From positions 960,293-1,024,292 of the forward strand of contig FN649729.1 in the NCBI GenBank assembly GCA_000310025.1: 64,000 bases of DNA, given 5' to 3'. A model generated the notes under the pieces. It made no database searches, had not been told where the DNA came from, and saw nothing but the letters and a program-made list of their open reading frames with translations. Shown here one piece after another: positions 59,399-64,000 of this stretch (the first letter of the stretch is position 1; every line of letters begins with the position of its first letter). The DNA comes from Ectocarpus siliculosus (Eukaryota > Sar > Phaeophyceae > Ectocarpales > Ectocarpaceae). The translations under genes and the position numbers were made by a program.

Positions 59399-62372
59399 AT
59401 GAGCCAGAGCATCGACGAGGTGCTGCTGGGCACGCCTGCGCGAGGAGCCGGTGGAGGCGATGAGGAAGGGGAAGGGGAGGGGGACAAGTTTGTCCGGCAG
59501 CTGTTCGAGAGCCTGCTGCTGGGGACGAGGGCATCGAACGCCATCCCCGACGGAGAGGGCCAAGAGGTCAGTTTCCCCGGTTTAGTGTTTGCGGTGGTGG
59601 TGGTCCTCATTCTCGTGATGGTTCGGGGGGTGTGGTGTCATCGGTGTTGTTGCCTTTTGTTGCTTCCTTGTTTGCCAAGAGTCATCCGCGCCAACTATTC
59701 TAGTGCGGGCGAACGCACACAGGCGTGCGACCGATATTTGAATATGGGTTGATTGCTCTGCACCGAGGAAGGCGTGTGCTCTCGAAACCCGACCGAATGC
59801 TCTCGACGAGATCGTCCCCAAACTGCTAGTTTCTTTTGCACCTAAGAATATTCCCTCGTACTTGCCGCCTTTTTCAGGACTACGCGTACAACGCCACTTT
59901 TCCCGAGTTCAGGTCGAGGGCCGAGGGCTGCGGGAAGCAGGTGCTGGAGGTGATCCAGATCTTCCTCAACCACGTTAGTCAGGAGGGGGAGCTCGGCCTG
60001 CCGGAAGTCGGCGACGCGGGAGACCCCGAAGTTTTCCAGGTTGGACTAGTCTACAATAAGCGATTTGCGTTCTTTATCCTTGCTGCGGTTTTCGCCAGCC
60101 CCGGTCCTTTGTAAACTGCGTCGGATTTTTTGTGTCTTTATTCTCAACGTCGCCGTCACAGTTTTTGGGGATGGGGGAGACTGGATGGCCGTATGTACGG
60201 TGGCGCCCGTTTAAGGTGTTGAAGGGGAGGGATACGCGACCACTTTTGTTTTGGGTTTCGTCCAAAGTATGTTGATGTGGGGGCAAGCATCGCCCGACAA
60301 GACTCGAGCCACTTCTAGTGTGGCTGAACAATCTTGCGCGAATGTCCGCCACGACTTGCGAGTGACGAGATACATACATGTACCTGGTGCCCCCCGGCTA
60401 ACGCAGCCCCTGGGGGCATGGCTTTCGTGCCCTGCCCTTTACCGCTTATCTGTCCAAAACATCCTTGTCTCGCGTTTTGTTCTGTTGATATTTTCTCTTC
60501 TTCCGCCCCCACCTCCCCGCACCTTCGGCAATAGGGCATCGCGGACGTTGTGGAAACCCTGCTGGAGGATGTGGACTCTTATCTCGACGAGGCCGCCGGA
60601 AAAGGCGCCAATCAGCAGGTATATGCTCGATGATTGGACTCCCACTGTTCCGTTTGTTTTGCTGCTGTCGTACCTCGACGTTGGACGAAGTCATCGCGTG
60701 TCTGCCTCTCGTTTCGGGACTCGACCGATGTCTTTTTGGTGGGGTTTCTTGTGTTTTTTTTTGGCATGCCTCCCGGTTGTGTTCAGCGTCCCCACGCGAA
60801 ACCCGAATGACACTAAAATGGTGTAGGTGAGTCGACTGCCACTCCGGTCGTTCTCGTGATTTTCGTCCCCATCAAACCCCGACTGTACCTATATTACACG
60901 AGGGCGGATCTCGTGCGACATATACCGCTTTCTTTTCTTCGTTTCGCGCTGGTAGGTAGCCTATACCACACGTTGTTGGTTAGTTGCTACCCCTCACGCC
61001 TTGGTGATGAGAGCCTGGTCCGTCTCGGCTTTGTAGGGATGCGAGGTCATTCATCTAACGACTACGACATGCACGGCTATGAGTACATCGCCCCCTGTCG
61101 GGATGAACGCAGATATATGCACACCTGTTGTATTTTCTTTCGGCTGCTGCCACTTTCTTGCTGCTGCTAGTGCTTTCCATTTCACGGCTGTTTTTCGACG
61201 ATCGGAAGAATCCCGTCAGTTCGAGGAGGCCCGTGGTTCGAAAAAGTGTGGTGGTGGTGGTTGTGTGTAAGTGTGTGCTTCTCCTCTCAGTGCTATTATG
61301 CATACTCCCCACGAGACGTCGTCCTCGTTTCCGGGATGGCCCTTGTTTCTCTTTCGAATTGTCAATCAACGGTCGGGGGGGGCACAGCGGAGGATAACGG
61401 TGCACGGCAGACCCACCGAAATCCGCCGAGCTGTCTGTCGTTCTCCTCGACCCCAAGACTATGTTTGATAATGCAGAGTCGTTTTCAAGATCGATCGAAA
61501 GCACTACGACGGACAGGGCGGGAACGCGTGTGAACGAACGGTGGAAGGTGGATACCGCTGTTGTTGGTTGTCACGCTACACTGTGTGCGGTTACTGCATG
61601 TCGATCCCAGGTGGCACTCATGCGGCACCAGCTCAAGACGGTGGCGTCCGCGGCTCGCAGTGGCCCCGCCAAGTACGCTTCGATGGTGTCCAACGTGGTG
61701 GACATGCCCAAGCCCCAGGAGGCGTTCCAGGAGGAGATCGACAACAGCAGGGATACCCCGTTCGTGCCGAAGCTCAGGGAGAAGCCCAACGCCGTCACTC
61801 CCCTTGACCTGGCTCCGGTGAGCGCCGAGACAATTCACGCAGCGGTGCTGCTGCTGTCTATGCGATATATATGGATGGCGTGATAGCGTCTGCATATCCA
61901 GGGCAGAAATTGTTACAGAAATATGTGTCAGAAGCGACACGTTCATGTCTTGGAAACTTGAAAACGCCAACATGTCTTTGCTTGGTTGGTGATGGCCACG
62001 AAGTTGCATCCTGTGTGCTGTTGGAGTCGCCCCTGCTCTGACAGGGAGTACAAATGCGCTGATTGTTTTTACACCTTTCGGTACACGTTGCATTTGTTCA
62101 TCAATAACTTCATTTCTCAAGCTTTTTTTTTCGAACAGCATCCTAAGACAACAAGGGCTAGCAAACGGCAACCTCAAATACGTTGTGTGTTTGGACGACC
62201 ACGACCGCTGCCCACTCCACAGATTTCTACGCTTTCCACTTCGATGGGCATGGAGCTAGAGGGTAGAGCGGAGGACTCTATGTCAGGGTCCGGCTTGTTG
62301 GACTTTCACTACCCGCACCCCTACGAGGTGGAGATCAGGGCGTTCCACTACATGCCGGCACAGGTGATGAGC

Positions 62373-62422
<50 letters not shown>

Positions 62423-63623
62423 GTTGTTATTATTGTTTTTGCTGCTATTGTTGTTGTCGTTGTTGTTGTTGCTGTGACCTGACAGGATTAGTTACTCTTC
62501 CCTGATGCAATGATGCAACAAGTGCAGTAGCCAAATGGGGGACTCAGACCTTTTCTTCATCGATCCTTGACGTCGAGTTTTTGTATTTGTGGGTTGTTTT
62601 TGTCACTGAACCCGCCGAAGCGGGTGTGGATTGCCGCCCCGCTACTTTGTCGGTTGTCGACGGTTGTTTTTAGTTTTGGGCACGTTCAGGCCGTGCTCTG
62701 TCGTCGGTGATTGCCAGTCACCACCACACGACAACAACAAATCGCAAACTGCAACAGCAGTGATGGTGTAGCTCAAGCCTGTGCGTGGCCCTTGTAACCA
62801 CCCACTTATCTCTCCGATCGCATGTCGCCTAGTCACCGCTTCTGTTTCCAGAAAGAAGAGGGCGCGCACCTGAGTGGCGCAGGGTCATCGACACACGTGC
62901 AGATCTCCCCCAACTCAGAGACTACCGTTGCTTATCCCTATAACTGTTCGACGCGAGGAGTTGATTCCTCGCAAAATAGAGCGAGGGGAGTGCCACTAAA
63001 ATAACCATACGAACCATAGTTCGAACGAACGGATAGACAGAGAGGCAAACAAGTGAGAACGCCCAAACGAACAACACAGGCAGCAGCACCGCAAGCAACC
63101 GAACAGCAACAAAACGCCACCAAAAGGGTGGTGTGCGACTAAGCCGTGCATCCACAGCAACACAGCCTTGCGGGCCAAGACAAAATGAACATGCACACAT
63201 ACCACAACAGCAACAAAGCATAATGGTAACCCTAACCCACAGACGCACAGCCTTGCAGGCCAAACCACTATCAAACATGCACACATTGCCACAGCAACAA
63301 AGTATAATGAAAACGAGACCCGAAAACATTTTTTGTTGTTGTTGACAGGTGAAGGCCCCGTTAGATTCGCAGCTCGTCCGGCCGGTCCCGCTGGTTGGGG
63401 ACGAAGGCCACAAAGCCCCGGCGGCCACCTTCGTCGACACGGTGGAAGCGCTGGACTCCATGATCTCCGACATCCTCGGAGATGGCGCTCCTGGCGGCGG
63501 CGGAGGAGGAGGAGGAGGAGGAGGCGGTAGCAGCTCCGGCAGCGACGACGAGGGCGGGGGTGGTGGTCCCGCCAGGGAGGCGTGCCGAGAGATCGCGGTG
63601 GACCTCGAGCACCACTCCTTCAG
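59399..63623 (+). CDS. RRP6: RRP6 / EXOSC10, nuclear exosome 3'-5' exoribonuclease (partial, 3' end outside)
   Basis: RRP6 is the DEDD-family distributive exonuclease of the nuclear exosome, trimming 5.8S rRNA and snoRNA precursors. Exons: 59399-59566, 59878-60039, 60535-60618, 61611-61817, 62139-62363 and 63349-63623, the last ending in split phase at GTAAGT. All internal exons are multiples of three. The N-terminal PMC2NT domain is visible (FVRQLFESLLLGTRASNAIP, FPEFRSRAEGCGKQVLEVIQ, MRHQLKTVASAARS). It is followed by the family linker PKPQEAFQEEIDNSRDTPFV and KLREKPNAVTPLD, then HPYEVEIRAFHY. The DEDDy exonuclease domain begins with REIAVDLEHHSFR, which supplies the first Asp and Glu. A poly-Gly/Ser insertion (about 63490-63560) precedes that motif. 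The rest of the catalytic domain and the HRDC domain lie beyond the window. Exon 5 could alternatively start at a later acceptor near 62222. Confidence 0.92.
60996..61100 (+). repeat. dispersed poly-C-ended repeat, copy B
   Basis: CTTGGTGATGAGAGCCTGGTCCGTCTCGGCTTTGTAGGGATGCGAGGTCA and CGACTACGACATGCACGGCTATGAGTAC match copy A, lacking the middle 25 bp and the poly-C tail. It is in an RRP6 intron. Confidence 0.85.
62373..62475. repeat. TTG trinucleotide repeat
   Basis: About 17 pure TTG units followed by interrupted TTG/TTA/TCG units, immediately after the RRP6 exon 5 donor. It is intronic; the apparent poly-Cys or poly-Leu reading frames are not genes. Confidence 0.92.
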
Positions 63624-63867
63624 GTAAGTCCTTGTGTTTTTGCACGGCCTTGTCTGTTGAACCATTGGCCGGGAGGGGTAAGGAGCCTTGCCAGGTGGGG
63701 TTGGGGAGAGTTTTTTCCTGCGTTGAGTTATGCGTACAAGGTACAGGGGGGGTCCGTCTTAGTTTGCATGGAAGGGGGGCACGGAGGAAGGTGGCGTGTT
63801 AGATATGCTACAAATTGGAGATCGCGGTCGGCCCAAGGCGATCGCAGGTTTTGAGCACTCGTGTGCT

Positions 63868-64000
63868 GCGGGGGGGGGGTGGGGGGGGTACTCATAGTCG
63901 TGCATGCCGTAGTCGGTAGACCCTTGACGTCACATCCAAACAAAGCCGGGACGGAGCACGCCGGGTTCTCACCGGACCAGGCTTTCACATCACCAAGCGC
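63868..64000 (-). repeat. dispersed poly-C-ended repeat, copy C
   Basis: On the minus strand this reads GCGCTTGGTGATGTGAAAGC, CTGGTCCGGTGAGAACCCGG and so on, to CGACTATGAGTAC followed by a C run broken by single A residues. It is the complement of copy A and reaches the window end, so its outer border is not seen. It lies in the RRP6 intron after the last visible exon. Confidence 0.88.

Noticed and set aside
62346-62477. Cys/Leu-rich protein encoded by the TTG repeat
   Set aside because: It is a microsatellite in an RRP6 intron directly after a canonical donor.

Overview
The window is nuclear DNA from a photosynthetic eukaryote, most likely a brown alga (Ectocarpus-like stramenopile). The evidence is intron-rich genes on both strands, moderately GC-rich sequence, GT-AG introns of roughly 0.2-3 kb with C/T-rich acceptor tracts, two candidate heterokont-type plastid presequences, and housekeeping genes of purely eukaryotic type (UTP14, RagA/B-type GTPase, RRP6/EXOSC10). 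It is a draft assembly: three gaps of exactly 100 N lie at 2688-2787, 17475-17574 and 39187-39286, each beside long G/C homopolymers, and the right flank of the third is poor sequence.

Layout. Minus strand 240-11220: UTP14, 15 exons, 1,199 codons when spliced in phase. A 296-bp head-to-head promoter gap with a CTG repeat separates it from a plus-strand ChuX/HutX-like protein with a putative plastid presequence (11517-15645). The 3-kb third intron of that gene holds three tandem antisense tRNA-Cys(GCA) genes; the first repeat unit is split by a 1.27-kb foldback element. Next come a decayed ankyrin fragment (16490-16800) and the second gap. Minus strand 17973-22952 (perhaps to 23473) encodes a PX-domain protein fused to a permuted papain-fold (YiiX/NlpC-P60-like) domain. 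Minus strand 25243-29847 is a cofactor-dependent phosphoglycerate mutase whose signal-peptide exon was not found. Plus strand 32267-37835 is a complete RagA/B GTPase (319 aa, 7 exons). Minus strand 41651-47898 is a DUF1995 protein lacking its first exon(s). Minus strand 50324-52332 is an unrecognised protein with a signal peptide. Minus strand 55547-57014 is a broken ankyrin-repeat gene. Plus strand 59399 to beyond the edge of the readable exons is RRP6/EXOSC10, cut by the window end.

UTP14 and RRP6 both act in pre-rRNA processing, RagA in nutrient signalling to TORC1, and PGAM, DUF1995 and the ChuX-like protein probably in or around plastid metabolism. There is no sign of an operon or dedicated gene cluster. 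The unusual content is mostly in introns and spacers: minisatellites that touch or copy splice junctions (PGAM exon 2, UTP14 exon 10), two copies of a TA-flanked MITE, a four-copy repeat ending in poly-C, the foldback element nested in the tRNA array, and the PX/papain-fold fusion. All exon models are manual; splice phases were checked to be consistent, but no transcript or database evidence was available.
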